A stretch of 64,000 nucleotides of DNA from Salmonella enterica subsp. houtenae serovar Houten. GTDB taxonomy: Bacteria > Pseudomonadota > Gammaproteobacteria > Enterobacterales > Enterobacteriaceae. The notes under the pieces were generated by a model. The model was given only the letters and a program-made list of their open reading frames with translations, ran no database searches and was not told the origin of the DNA. The stretch lies in the NCBI GenBank assembly GCA_900478215.1, contig LS483478.1, positions 1,550,001 to 1,614,000 of the forward strand. The letters run 5' to 3'. Below, in pieces: positions 1-9,792 of this stretch (the stretch's first letter is position 1; each line of letters opens with the position of its first letter). Both the position numbers and the translations under genes were made by a program.

Positions 1-3000
1 TTCATCCAGTTGCGATTCGTTAGTACCATAGCAGATATCGTTATGAACGATACTGCTAATCGTCTGATAGTCAGTTGCAACAGGTAATACAAGGCCACTG
101 CTGTCAATGATATTATCTAACGATTCCATCCAGGTGGTTTCATAAAATGTCAAACCTCCGGGTACTGTTTCGCTGGCAGGACGATTTGATGTTATAATTT
201 TTTTAAAGTCCTCCTCTAATACATTATGTTGCCATACGGTGAGATCACTTATGATAATGTCGTTTTTTGCTTTTTGATGTGTCGAATAGTATTGTTGTGA
301 TCCATCTTCATTTATGGACCAACAATTGCCCACAGCCTTACAGCTTGCCATCTCACTGTAATCTAAGGCTGACTGGTGCATCTTTGTGCCATTTTCTAAA
401 TAAATATCCAGGAGCACCAGGTCATTGCCGGGTATATTGATGGATAGATAGAACCAGCTCTCATTTTTCCCCCATTGAGCCAAATTTGCAGAAACAGCTG
501 CTGATTTTCCATTTACATCATTCAACTTCATATTAAATTTATAGCTATCACTAAGGGTGATAGCAAGCCCCGCGCCTATATTACCATCACTCCCGATAGT
601 GGCTGAGGCAATAAGAGGGGTTCCTACACTTGCGCCATTTTTAATATAGCACCACATACCCAGTGAGCTTGACATATATGAATCTAGGTTTAGTATACTG
701 TTAGCTTTATCGCTCAGGCAGGCATACTGCCCTTTCGTTGAGCTGAGTTCATAACTGGTAGTACCATTATGTGAGCTAGCCACATCTAAACCATTTGGAA
801 AATAAACTGAATCTGAAATGATATCCTCCGGGAGAGAAGAAAAAGAATTTTCATTTAATAGTGTTGAAGGTAATTGTTGATTAATACCCGTGATGAAATT
901 CAGTTCAGCCGTGGTAGCGGGAAGAACCATTTCTCCGGTTTGTAGCATTGCCAGTACGCTGGTCGCCGTCAGATTATTATCAGCAAGCCACTGTGCGGCG
1001 TCAGACAGCGTCATTAGGGTGTCCAGAAGATCGCTAGCGCTATTCTCTACTGCTGTATAAACCGGAATACTGGCAAGGCGTGTCAGCGCATTACCTTCTT
1101 CTACCAGCATCAATAATGCTACGCCATCCTCAAAGCTCAGGCCCAACCAGCGCGGCGCCATCACCAGACGGTAGAGCGCAGAGATAACATCTAACGAGCA
1201 GATTAGCGTATTCGCGCCGCAGCTCTGCGCGCCGCTGACCTGTTTCGCCAGTACCAGGAACTGAGTTCGGGTGATATTAAGACCGGCGCAAATCTGCTTG
1301 ACAATCTGGCCATCTTCACCGGTCAGCGCGGTATAGTTAAACGCCCGATCGGTAATTTTGAATGGTTCATCAAAAGCGGAGGCGGTATTAAATACCTGAT
1401 CCAGAAAAGGAACTGCAGGGGAAATCGCGTAAGGTGTTATTTGATACAGGATAGCGGCAAACTGGAACGCTGTAACCTGATACGCTTGCTGCCAGTGGCG
1501 GAAAACGCCCAACATACGCAGCGTTTGTGCGTTAAGGGAGTTATCGCTATTCTGGCTACCCTGACCGCAAATACAGGCATTGAGCAATAAATCTACCTCT
1601 TCAAAGGAGAGGCCAAGCCAGCGTTGTAAACGGATCATGCGATTGATGCGCTGCATACGTACATCGCTCAGATGCATGAGCGTCGGGCAAGAATTGAAGT
1701 CGAAATAACACGCTGGATCTAAACTGAGTCCCGAATTCTTGTTATTCAATGAACTCTGTAATGAGGCAATAAGCGCGACATCATTTTTGTTGATGAGGCC
1801 AGACCAGAATGCAGGCTCGGAAAAACAGAGTGCTACTGAAGAATCAGCGTCCGTGGTGTACCATGCTCGGTTAACATTTCCACTTTCGTTGAGTGTCCAG
1901 CAGAATTCACCGTTTTGAGTAAATGAACCCGCGGTAACCGCAGCGCTTGCATAAGCGTTGATATCACTTGAACCTTCTTCCACTAAATATAGAGTGGCAA
2001 CCATAGTCGATGTGCACCATACGAGAGCAACGTAATACCACGTGTCTGTAGTTAATGCAGCGGTTTCAAGGTTTTTGTAGGCGGGATCATTTTGTGCAAC
2101 GAGGTGAAGTTTGCCGCTTGAATAAAGCTCAATGGAAAAGCCATGTTCACCATTTTCTGGATATACATTCATGGCTACCGGGATTCTGTTTGTTGGATAT
2201 TTGGAGCATTTAAACCAAAAACCGAATGAAAAATCCTGATTACCATCGAACTGATTACAAATGGCATCGTTCAGACGGATATAGTTATTTTCCGTTGCAC
2301 AGAGTTTGTAATATTCACCATATTTATCGGAGAGTAGTTCTGGATAAAATTCACTTTGCGATTGTGAAACTTCTATTTTTGCCGGTGTTTCATTGGTGAT
2401 AGATACGCCAGCGGCGTCACAGGAATAATAATGAATTGGAGTATTTAACGCTGGCGCTGTGGTGCCTTTTGGAAGATAATTATTAAGCTCGCTACTGGGT
2501 ATAGAATCATTCCAGACTGCAATGTCATCATATAAGATGATACAACAGCGATCACTATATTTTTTATAATATTTGTTGCCGCAATTTCCATTAAAACCCC
2601 AGCATTCCTCTGTTAATGCAATGTTTTTTGGTGCGTCTATTTTTATGGTGTCATAATATGTGGAACCAGAACCATTTACATTAGTTATAAGGTAAAGGTT
2701 AGTGTCGAGTGAGTATTCAATACACACGAAAATCCAGGCGTTAGTAGGTAATGTCCGTGATACGGTCTGTGGGGTTTTGTTACCATCTGATGCGCTTAAT
2801 TCCAGACGGCATTTACCATTTGCATCAGGGAATGCCATAACGGTAATTCCTTTTGGAGATAAAACATACTGATCCGTTTTATTTGTCACCACCAGAGTGT
2901 CTGATTGTATATTATCTGGGATATTACACCAGAATGATAATGTAAAAGGAATGAGTTGGGAACCATCAGTGGCAATATTTGATTTGAAATAGACTTCAGC

Positions 3001-4227
3001 ACTTTTTGTCGCATCAATTTTTAAAGCTGAACCAAACTTGCCAGTTACAAAAGTAACCCCTTGCGGGCTGATATACATCGGCGTCGGGTTAGTCCCTTCA
3101 TCTTTTACCACACTTCGGTCCTGTAACAATGTAGGGTCGTCAAGATAGTTATTAATATAACTGGCACCATACAAATCAGAACCGGATGCCCGATAAGCCG
3201 GTTGGTAATTATTGGAAATAGAAACTGTAGACTCGTTGCTGGTTGAAGCAGTTACGTTTTGCATTTCCTCCCTGGTAATGCCGAGTTGCTGGCAGAAAAC
3301 GTCGCTATTTATGAGTGGTTCAAAATTACTGGAATTCAATCCCATGCTTTGATGATAGAAATTAGTTAATTCGGTTGTAGAATCAACTAATTCTTCAATA
3401 ATAATGTTCTGCTGCTCAGGCGCCAGATCGCTCCCCAATTGCCATGCCGTTTCCGCTTTTCCCGCACGCAGGTTTTGCTTCACAAAATAAGGCTAGGCGG
3501 TATCGGTTTTCTTAATCATATTCTGTAGCGATTCGTCACTGGCCTCCAGAGAAAGCAGCGCTTGCTGATGCGGGTAATGATAAGGCAGGAGAGTTGGATA
3601 ACGGGTGGCGGCTAGCGTTTCGCTAACGTTGGTATTCGGAGCGACGTTATTAACGTATGGCGCGACGGACTGCTCAAGTACGTTATTGACCAGTTGTAAG
3701 GAAGGAATCACTTGATTAATCGCGTCATTATCCAGCATAAGCTCTGCTAAATCAGGGCGGCGGACAGCCAGCGGGATAATATTATCGATCCCCACCTGTG
3801 ATTCAAAATTCGTGGCTTGATTATATAGCCAGGAGAGATAAGCGACCGGAGAGTCAACGGCCTCTGGTGCGCTATTCTGGCAATATTCACGCCAGTCATC
3901 AGCAAATAGGGTTTGCCATGTCGGAGCACCCTTTGTGAGCACTGCAGAATCGCTATCCTGTAATTGAGTGGAATAAACCGACGTCTGTACCGCCTGAGCA
4001 AGGTTATTTTTGCGAAACAACAGTATAATCTGCGTTGCGTAACCGGAGGCGGTATCGTAGATTTTACCGGCTTTAGCACCAAAGAGACCCTGGTGCTTGC
4101 GAGTAAATTCACTTTTTGATAGCTTCAGGATATCAAATATAGAGTAATATCCTCGGTTGGATAACTGATCTTGTATTTGAAAATGTTCCTCTAACTTTTT
4201 GAGAGATAAAGTGGCTGTTATACTCAT
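1..4227 (-). pseudogene. Tc-toxin A subunit (TcA/SpvA-VRP1 family), partial, interrupted by in-frame TAG
   Basis: The gene would encode a TcA subunit, the pore-forming and receptor-binding part of Tc insecticidal toxins. The start is the ATG at 4227, preceded by AAAGGA at good spacing; an upstream TTG at 4323 has no ribosome binding site. The first 244 codons resemble the VRP1 domain shared by SpvA and TcaA/TcdA. An amber codon at 3493-3495 follows ...KKTDTA. Downstream the same frame continues as PYFVKQNLRAG and was open at every point I sampled to base 1, where it leaves the window, so at least 1,400 codons are present. Three lectin-like (LamG/ConA) segments are embedded at about 2490-3050, 1790-2320 and 195-765, separated by helical TcA scaffold with motifs such as RWLGLSFEEVDLL. 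GC content is low. I treat it as a pseudogene; suppression of the amber or a sequencing error are alternatives. Confidence 0.8.
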
Positions 4228-4629
4228 TTCACTATCCTTTATGCTTACAGATAATGCCTTGCGTGGTATATGCAATGGCACTATTTTTATAGTTGATATG
4301 TCTCTACTTTTTAATAGAGACAAGGAATTATGTTTGTCTTAATCACACTACAATAAACATTATAAATACTTTTGGTGGTTGTTCTTTCAATTAATGCATC
4401 AAAATGTGCAGTTTTGTCATCAGATAAGAAAATTGAACTAACGCTATATCATATAGATATATGTCTGGCTCAAGACGTAAAGAGCGATGCTATGAATATC
4501 AGGAGGTGTATAGTGTAAGCGTTGTAAAATGAAATCTGATAAGGCGGGGAGGGGGGATATTCGATTTGGCTTTTGGTGTGAGTAATTGTGCTGCGGTACT
4601 TAAGCCGCCTTCGATGAAGGCGACGCTTA
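4228..4629. other. AT-rich intergenic region of the toxin island
   Basis: No gene is supported. It should hold the TcA promoter (read leftward) and the 3' end of the LysR gene. A short hairpin (CGCCTTC / GAAGGCG, near 4607-4623) lies just beyond the LysR stop but has no U-tract. AT-richness suggests H-NS silencing, which is inference. Confidence 0.4.
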
Positions 4630-5457
4630 CTAAATAAAATCGTTAAGTATTTGTTTTATTTTTAACAAAGCTGTGCTATTTAAATCTGCCGCGTCATGAT
4701 AAACGATTAGGTTTTTATTAAATTCTTTTATTGGCGTTTTTTTTATGCCATTGAGATTGTAGAACTGTGCCAGCTTGGATGAGAATAAGCTATGACCTTC
4801 ACCGTTTTTTACTTTGTAAATCAACGTGGAGGGATCATGATTATGCTCAATGAAATTAATGTCATATAAATAACTGTCTAAAGTTTTAGACAGTTTATTT
4901 TTCAGCGAATTCATGTAAATTTCTTTGCATACGAATAGATTATTATTTGTAGAAATAAATGGCGACAATAGTGTCACCCCCCCGGTTGGCCATATAGATT
5001 TATTTTCAGCCGGAACATCCATTATATTCTGGAGGGATATAAATATTTTATTTTCGTTTTTAAGAGAGAGTAGGTCTTCAGGTGTAATGATTTTGTGCTC
5101 AAGACGAAATTCAAGACCTGGCGCCTCGATGAAATCGCGTAAAAAATTTACGAAGGTTAAGGGGAAACAACTATCGAAGATTACGGTATAGAGTTTGATA
5201 TTTTTTATTTTCTCCAGTTTTAATAATTCATCATATAATGGTTTGCATTTTTTATAATATTCAAGTGCCAGCGGGGTGGGGATTAAATCATTATGTTTTC
5301 TGATAAATAATTTTTCATCTAAATATTCTTCAATTTCAGTGATTGCTTTGCTTAATGGTGATCGTGTAATACACAATGCTTCAGAGGCGCTGGCAAAAGA
5401 GCGCTTTTCCATAATCACTATAAAATATCTTAACTTTTTTGAAATAAAAATCCCCAT
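4630..5457 (-). CDS. LysR-family transcriptional regulator, island-borne
   Basis: This is a 275-residue protein with an N-terminal winged helix-turn-helix (about residues 8-65; SFASASEALCITRSPLSKAI matches the LysR pattern) and a divergent C-terminal effector domain. I chose the ATG at 5457 (MGIFISKKL) because AGGAG lies 7 bases upstream; the upstream ATG at 5484 lacks such a site. Codon use is strongly AT-rich like the neighbouring toxin gene and unlike the backbone past the tRNA. Position between the toxin gene and the integration-site tRNA makes it a plausible regulator of the island, which is inference. The ligand is unknown. Confidence 0.8.
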   Translation of the reverse strand: MGIFISKKLRYFIVIMEKRSFASASEALCITRSPLSKAITEIEEYLDEKLFIRKHNDLIPTPLALEYYKKCKPLYDELLKLEKIKNIKLYTVIFDSCFPLTFVNFLRDFIEAPGLEFRLEHKIITPEDLLSLKNENKIFISLQNIMDVPAENKSIWPTGGVTLLSPFISTNNNLFVCKEIYMNSLKNKLSKTLDSYLYDINFIEHNHDPSTLIYKVKNGEGHSLFSSKLAQFYNLNGIKKTPIKEFNKNLIVYHDAADLNSTALLKIKQILNDFI

Positions 5458-5832
5458 ACCGACTCCTTGAATGTTTAATAACAATTGAATTTTTGCTATT
5501 TACAGGTAATTCTAATTTGAAATTTTTATTTAAATTATTTTTTTTGATGTTTTCAGTGCAAAAAATAATAATGTTAATATTTGTTTAATGAATTATATAA
5601 ATATATTAATTATATTAGATTTATCGTATATGTTATTAGAATGTCGCGAATTTATGATAAATTCACTCGTATGGTGGCGTTTACAGCAAGGTTAGTGTGA
5701 TTTCTTTGCCTGTGATGTTGGCATGCTTTATCTGAGTGGTGGTGAGTGGAGCGGTTTTGATTGCTACAGGACGCGCCGTTCTGCGGTCAAGAAATCCGAC
5801 TGTAAACGGGCATTATCGCTACTACGGGCATT
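5458..5832. other. AT-rich spacer between LysR gene and tRNA-Pro terminator
   Basis: The left two thirds are very AT-rich (runs such as TTAAATTATTTTTTTTGATG) and presumably contain the LysR promoter. The right third is of normal composition. I see no integrase, no tRNA-end repeat and no convincing gene; a 77-codon frame at 5723-5956 runs into the tRNA and is rejected. Confidence 0.4.
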
Positions 5833-5867
5833 AAAAAACCCGCAAACTCAAAGAGAATGCGGGTTCT
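5833..5867 (-). terminator. Rho-independent terminator of tRNA-Pro
   Basis: Read on the minus strand, AACCCGCA and TGCGGGTT pair around a 12-base loop and are followed by a run of T, directly downstream of the tRNA 3' end. Confidence 0.85.
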
Positions 5868-5875
5868 TAAGGGGG

Positions 5876-5900
5876 TCCGTATGTATCCGATACATACGGA
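5876..5900. repeat. 11-bp perfect inverted repeat beside tRNA-Pro
   Basis: TCCGTATGTAT and ATACATACGGA flank a 3-base CCG spacer, lying between the tRNA 3' end and its terminator. Read on the minus strand it would form a hairpin in the tRNA precursor trailer; as DNA it is palindromic enough to be a protein site. Confidence 0.6.
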
Positions 5901-5909
5901 ATAATAATT

Positions 5910-5986
5910 TGGTCGGCACGAGAGGATTTGAACCTCCGACCCCCGACACCCCATGACGGTGCGCTACCAGGCTGCGCTACGTGCCG
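5910..5986 (-). tRNA. proL: tRNA-Pro (anticodon GGG), CCA encoded
   Basis: The minus strand reads CGGCACGTAGCGC... with complementary acceptor ends CGGCACG/CGTGCCG, the T-loop GGTTCAAAT and an encoded 3' CCA. The anticodon loop is ATGGGGT, giving GGG. It is 77 nt long and matches enterobacterial proL. Its 3' end faces the AT-rich toxin island, so it is a likely integration site, although no second copy of its 3' end lies in the window. Confidence 0.96.
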
Positions 5987-6039
5987 ACTTGTGGGTGCTA
6001 ATACTACCTCTTTCCAACGCGAATGCAAGGGGAAGCGGT

Positions 6040-6068
6040 GCTAACTGATTTATAATTAATCAGTTAGC
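6040..6068 (-). terminator. Hairpin at yejM 3' end
   Basis: GCTAACTGATT and AATCAGTTAGC pair around a 7-base loop and overlap the yejM stop codon. There is no U-tract, so it may stabilise the 3' end or act with Rho rather than be an intrinsic terminator. Confidence 0.4.
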
Positions 6069-7820
6069 GATAAAACGTTTCTCCTCTGTTAGCACTTGCA
6101 GCAGCAGACTGAGCTGCGGCTTCTGATCTTTGATCGTCTCGCCGTGTAAATCATATGTTTGATACTTACCATTATTATTGAGCACCAGGGTCATTTGCGG
6201 CGTCGTAATTGCCAGCGTACTGCCGTCTGCCGCTGTTACCCAGTGATGGCGACGTGGAACGGTAAAGATATCCTGGCCCTGCGAGTATTCGTTCGCTGGC
6301 GTGCTGACGTGTAACAGACGCTGCATCAACGTGGTCATCACATCGGTATGATCGGTAAGCACGTTAATACGCTGCGCAGGCGTCCCCGGCCAGTGGATCA
6401 CCAGCGGTACTTGCAGATGTCCTCGCGACCAGGCGAAACGGTTTTCTTCCGGCGTCAGCGGTATGCCGCGTCCTGCGGTAATGATCACGACGGTATTGTC
6501 GAATTTACCAGCCTCCCGCAGCGCGTTCAGAACCCGATTGATTTGCGCATCCACGCCGCTGGCGGCGCTGGCGTAACGCTTAACAAAACTCTTCTGATTG
6601 CTGTCATCAATGTTAGTACCGTTAAACGATATCCATGAGAACCAGCGATTATCTTCTTGCGCATAGCGCCCAAGCCAGTCTATCCACTGGCTGGCCGTCT
6701 GCGCATCAGACTGCGTCTGCGCTGCCGGCATCGAGAAATCGGACAGTAATGCCTGACGGTAAAGCGGACTGGTGAAGCCATCCGAAGAAAACAGCCCCAA
6801 CTGGTAGCCTTGCTGATTCAACGCGGTAATGAGCGCCGCAGGCGTTCTGGTGGATAACACGCCATCCATATAGCCTGGCGATATGCCATAGAACAGGCCG
6901 AAAATACCGTTATCAGTGGTATTCCCTGAACTCATATGACGGGTGAAGTCGATGTTTTGTTCGGCGAATTTAGCAAGCTCCGGCATCTGCTTCTCAAAGC
7001 GAGAATAGTTCAGGCCGTCGACAGTAATGAGCAGCACATTCTGACCGGTGCCCATATCGCGATAGTGCAAATCGCTGAGCGGGTACTGTACGGAGACCGC
7101 TTCCGGATTGCCTTGCTCTACCAGACGGCGCTGATACTCCTGCGCATCCAGCAGACCATGTTTTTCAAGAAAACGTCGCGCCGTCATCGGATAAGAGAGC
7201 GGCAGGTTTGCCCGCTGCATGGTAATCGGTCGGTAAAAATTAGCGTCTGCCCAGATGTAGATAAGATGCGAGGCGATAAAGGAGATGAAAAAGAATATCG
7301 CAAGCGGTCTTGCGAAATGGCGGCGGCGCGTGAGACTACGCAGCTTTTGCCAACTCCATGTCGCAAATAACATCTCAACCAATAAGATAACCGGCACGCT
7401 AATAAACATAAGCTGCCAGTCGCGCGCCATTTCATTCTGGTCAGGGTTGATGACCAGCTCCCAGACAATGGGATTAAGATGCAGATGAAAACGGGTAAAG
7501 ACTTCGCTATCGATAAGCAACAACGTCATACCCGCGGTCGCCAGAATAGCCGATAAAAACCGCATCAGCCGCTGGGACATCACGATAAACGTGAGCGGAA
7601 AAAGAATAAGTAAATAGGTGGCGAACACCAGAAAGCTAAAGTGCCCGACAATGCTCAGATAGGAGTATATGCGACCTGCAAGCGTTGTCGGCCAGTCGGC
7701 GACAAACAGGTAACGGCTGCCGAGCAGCGTAGCTAATAGTATATTGAACAGAGCGAACCAGTGCCCCCAGCTAACCATCTGGGAGACTTTTTCACGGTAG
7801 CGCTGACGATGAGTTACCAT
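6060..7820 (-). CDS. yejM: Inner-membrane cardiolipin-binding / LPS-sensing protein PbgA
   Basis: YejM (PbgA, LapC) is an essential inner-membrane protein that senses lipopolysaccharide and, through LapB and FtsH, adjusts LpxC turnover; in Salmonella it is also linked to cardiolipin and PhoPQ-dependent outer-membrane remodelling. The 586-residue product shows five N-terminal membrane segments (about 20-40, 58-80, 86-105, 135-155, 172-190) and a periplasmic sulfatase-fold domain beginning near NVLLITVDGLNYS (261-273). I chose ATG 7820 (MVTHRQRYRE), which gives the family length, over the longer frame opening at 7910 that overlaps yejL. It follows yejL by 31 bases, so the two form an operon. 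Confidence 0.96.
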   Translation of the reverse strand: MVTHRQRYREKVSQMVSWGHWFALFNILLATLLGSRYLFVADWPTTLAGRIYSYLSIVGHFSFLVFATYLLILFPLTFIVMSQRLMRFLSAILATAGMTLLLIDSEVFTRFHLHLNPIVWELVINPDQNEMARDWQLMFISVPVILLVEMLFATWSWQKLRSLTRRRHFARPLAIFFFISFIASHLIYIWADANFYRPITMQRANLPLSYPMTARRFLEKHGLLDAQEYQRRLVEQGNPEAVSVQYPLSDLHYRDMGTGQNVLLITVDGLNYSRFEKQMPELAKFAEQNIDFTRHMSSGNTTDNGIFGLFYGISPGYMDGVLSTRTPAALITALNQQGYQLGLFSSDGFTSPLYRQALLSDFSMPAAQTQSDAQTASQWIDWLGRYAQEDNRWFSWISFNGTNIDDSNQKSFVKRYASAASGVDAQINRVLNALREAGKFDNTVVIITAGRGIPLTPEENRFAWSRGHLQVPLVIHWPGTPAQRINVLTDHTDVMTTLMQRLLHVSTPANEYSQGQDIFTVPRRHHWVTAADGSTLAITTPQMTLVLNNNGKYQTYDLHGETIKDQKPQLSLLLQVLTEEKRFIAN

Positions 7821-7851
7821 ACCTGTCGCTTGTTTCTCCGGTGTCGGCTTT

Positions 7852-8079
7852 TTAGTGCGCTTTGTCTTCGCTAATCGAAGACTGTAGTGCGCGAGCAAAA
7901 GAGTTCGCAATCGCCTGGCGTTGAGCCGGCGCGACGCTGGTATTGATAAGGTTGGTGACCATGTTTCCCAGCACCATCAGGGAAAGATCGGTCGGCGCCT
8001 TATGTTTTTCCAGTACGCTGAGCATTTCGCTCAGTAATTGTTCAACATGTTCATCACTATAGCGGGAGAGTTGTGGCAT
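7852..8079 (-). CDS. yejL: UPF0352 family protein YejL
   Basis: This 75-residue, largely helical cytoplasmic protein matches enterobacterial YejL (UPF0352), whose function is unknown. It lies just upstream of yejM in the same direction, and the pair diverges from yejK. The start at MPQLSRYSDEHV gives the usual family length. Confidence 0.93.
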   Translation of the reverse strand: MPQLSRYSDEHVEQLLSEMLSVLEKHKAPTDLSLMVLGNMVTNLINTSVAPAQRQAIANSFARALQSSISEDKAH

Positions 8080-8258
8080 AAATCAAAATCTGTTTGTTCA
8101 TGAAAGGGCAACATATTACCGTAGCAACAGTTTTTTTTCCGCATTTTTATCCCCTAAATCATTCGCGTTACGGATAACGCCTGAAATGACAGGGCGATTG
8201 CTTGCGTCTTCCGACAGGCGGTGGTTGAATACCGCCCGGTCTAAAAGGAGAGTTTATC

Positions 8259-9266
8259 ATGAGTCTGGATATCAACCAGATTGCCCTGCACCAGCTTATC
8301 AAGCGCGATGAGCAAAATCTTGAGCTGGTCTTGCGCGATTCATTGCTGGAGCCAACCACCACTGTTGTCGAGATGGTGGCTGAACTGCATCGGCTCTATA
8401 GCGCCAAGAATAAGGCGTATGGCCTGTTTAGCGAAGAGAGTGAACTGGCGCAAGCTCTGCGGTTGCAACGTCAGGGGGAAGAAGATTTTCTTGCCTTTAG
8501 CCGGGCGGCGACCGGACGCCTGCGTGACGAACTGGCGAAATATCCCTTTGCGGACGGCGGCATTGTGCTGTTCTGCCATTATCGTTACCTGGCGGTGGAG
8601 TATCTGCTGGTTACGGTACTGAACAACCTGAGCAGTATGCGGGTAAATGAAAATCTGGATATTAACCCGACGCATTACCTTGATATCAATCATGCGGATA
8701 TCGTGGCGCGTATCGATCTTACCGAGTGGGAAACTAATCCGCAATCGACCCGCTATCTGACGTTTCTCAAAGGTCGGGTAGGGCGCAAGGTCGCTGACTT
8801 CTTTATGGATTTCCTCGGCGCCAGCGAAGGGTTGAACGCCAAAGCGCAGAATCGCGGCCTGTTGCAGGCAGTGGATGATTTCACCGCAGAAGCGCAGTTG
8901 GATAAAGCAGAACGTCAGAACGTGCGTCAGCAGGTTTACAGCTACTGCAACGAGCAGTTACAAGCCGGGGAAGAAATTGAACTGGAATCGCTGTCGAAGG
9001 AACTTTCCGGCGTCAGTGAGGTAAGCTTTAGCGAATTTACCGCCGAAAAAGGCTATGAGCTGGAAGAGAGCTTTCCGGCGGATCGGAGTACTCTGCGCCA
9101 GCTAACGAAATATGCTGGTAGCGGCGGTGGGCTAACCATTAACTTTGATGCGATGCTACTGGGCGAGCGGATTTTCTGGGACCCGGCGACCGATACGCTG
9201 ACTATCAAAGGGACGCCGCCGAATTTGCGCGATCAGTTGCAGCGGCGCGCGTCGGGCGGAAAGTAA
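8259..9266 (+). CDS. yejK: Nucleoid-associated protein YejK (NdpA)
   Basis: This is a 335-residue nucleoid-associated protein of the YejK/NdpA family, reported to associate with the nucleoid and to interact with topoisomerases. The whole sequence (MSLDINQIALHQLIKR... to RRASGGK) matches the family length. AAAAGGAGAG precedes the ATG at good spacing. It is monocistronic, diverges from yejL and ends in a REP element shared with the convergent rplY. Confidence 0.95.
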   Translation: MSLDINQIALHQLIKRDEQNLELVLRDSLLEPTTTVVEMVAELHRLYSAKNKAYGLFSEESELAQALRLQRQGEEDFLAFSRAATGRLRDELAKYPFADGGIVLFCHYRYLAVEYLLVTVLNNLSSMRVNENLDINPTHYLDINHADIVARIDLTEWETNPQSTRYLTFLKGRVGRKVADFFMDFLGASEGLNAKAQNRGLLQAVDDFTAEAQLDKAERQNVRQQVYSYCNEQLQAGEEIELESLSKELSGVSEVSFSEFTAEKGYELEESFPADRSTLRQLTKYAGSGGGLTINFDAMLLGERIFWDPATDTLTIKGTPPNLRDQLQRRASGGK

Positions 9267-9291
9267 CCTAAGCGTATAGCGCTATCAGACA

Positions 9292-9319
9292 ATGCCGGAT
9301 GACGGCGTCTTATCCGGCC
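9292..9319. repeat. REP element
   Basis: ATGCCGGATGACGGCGTC and TTATCCGGCC form the imperfect palindrome of an enterobacterial REP unit between convergent yejK and rplY. Confidence 0.85.
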
Positions 9320-9340
9320 TAAAAAAACCAAAAACGCCAT

Positions 9341-9369
9341 AAAAAAACCCCGCCGGAGCGGGGTTCTTG
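9341..9369 (-). terminator. rplY intrinsic terminator
   Basis: On the minus strand ACCCCGC / GCGGGGT forms a stem closed by TCCG and is followed by seven T residues, 15 bases after the rplY stop. Confidence 0.88.
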
Positions 9370-9383
9370 CAACGTGTCGACAA

Positions 9384-9668
9384 TTACGCGCGAACGAAGT
9401 CGATGTGCTGCAGCTTCGGTTTGTAAGCGTGACGCTGTACAGCCTGAGCTTTAACTTTTACTTCTTTACCGTCAACAACGAGGGTCAGAACTTCGCTGTA
9501 GAATTCAGCTTTAGCTTGCATGTTCATCACCTGGTCGTGGTCCAGTTCGATAGCAATCGGGGCTTCAGAACCGCCGTAGATGATTGCCGGGAACTTGTTA
9601 GCGGCGCGCAGGCGGCGGCTCGCACCCTTACCCTGCTCTTTACGTACTTCTGCGTTGATAGTAAACAT
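9384..9668 (-). CDS. rplY: 50S ribosomal protein bL25
   Basis: bL25 binds the 5S rRNA of the large ribosomal subunit. The 94-residue product (MFTINAEVRKEQGKGASRRL to IDFVRA) is the single-domain form typical of enterobacteria, without the C-terminal CTC extension. It is a single-gene unit with its own terminator, convergent with yejK. An AAAGAGAG motif lies upstream of the ATG. Confidence 0.97.
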   Translation of the reverse strand: MFTINAEVRKEQGKGASRRLRAANKFPAIIYGGSEAPIAIELDHDQVMNMQAKAEFYSEVLTLVVDGKEVKVKAQAVQRHAYKPKLQHIDFVRA

Positions 9669-9792
9669 TTAAATCTCTCTTTAATAATTCCTGCTACAGG
9701 CGACCCAGCAACAGGTAAGTGATCTGCTTTGCGTATGCAAAAGCGGGCGAGATTCTATACTCAAATCGCCGTTACATCAATGAAAAGTGCGA

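Noticed and set aside
3747..4112. 121-codon minus-strand frame inside the toxin gene
   Set aside because: Out-of-frame shadow of the TcA coding sequence, with no domain or ribosome binding site.
5723..5956. 77-codon plus-strand frame next to the tRNA
   Set aside because: It reads through the tRNA terminator, the inverted repeat and into the tRNA itself; no start signal and no homology.
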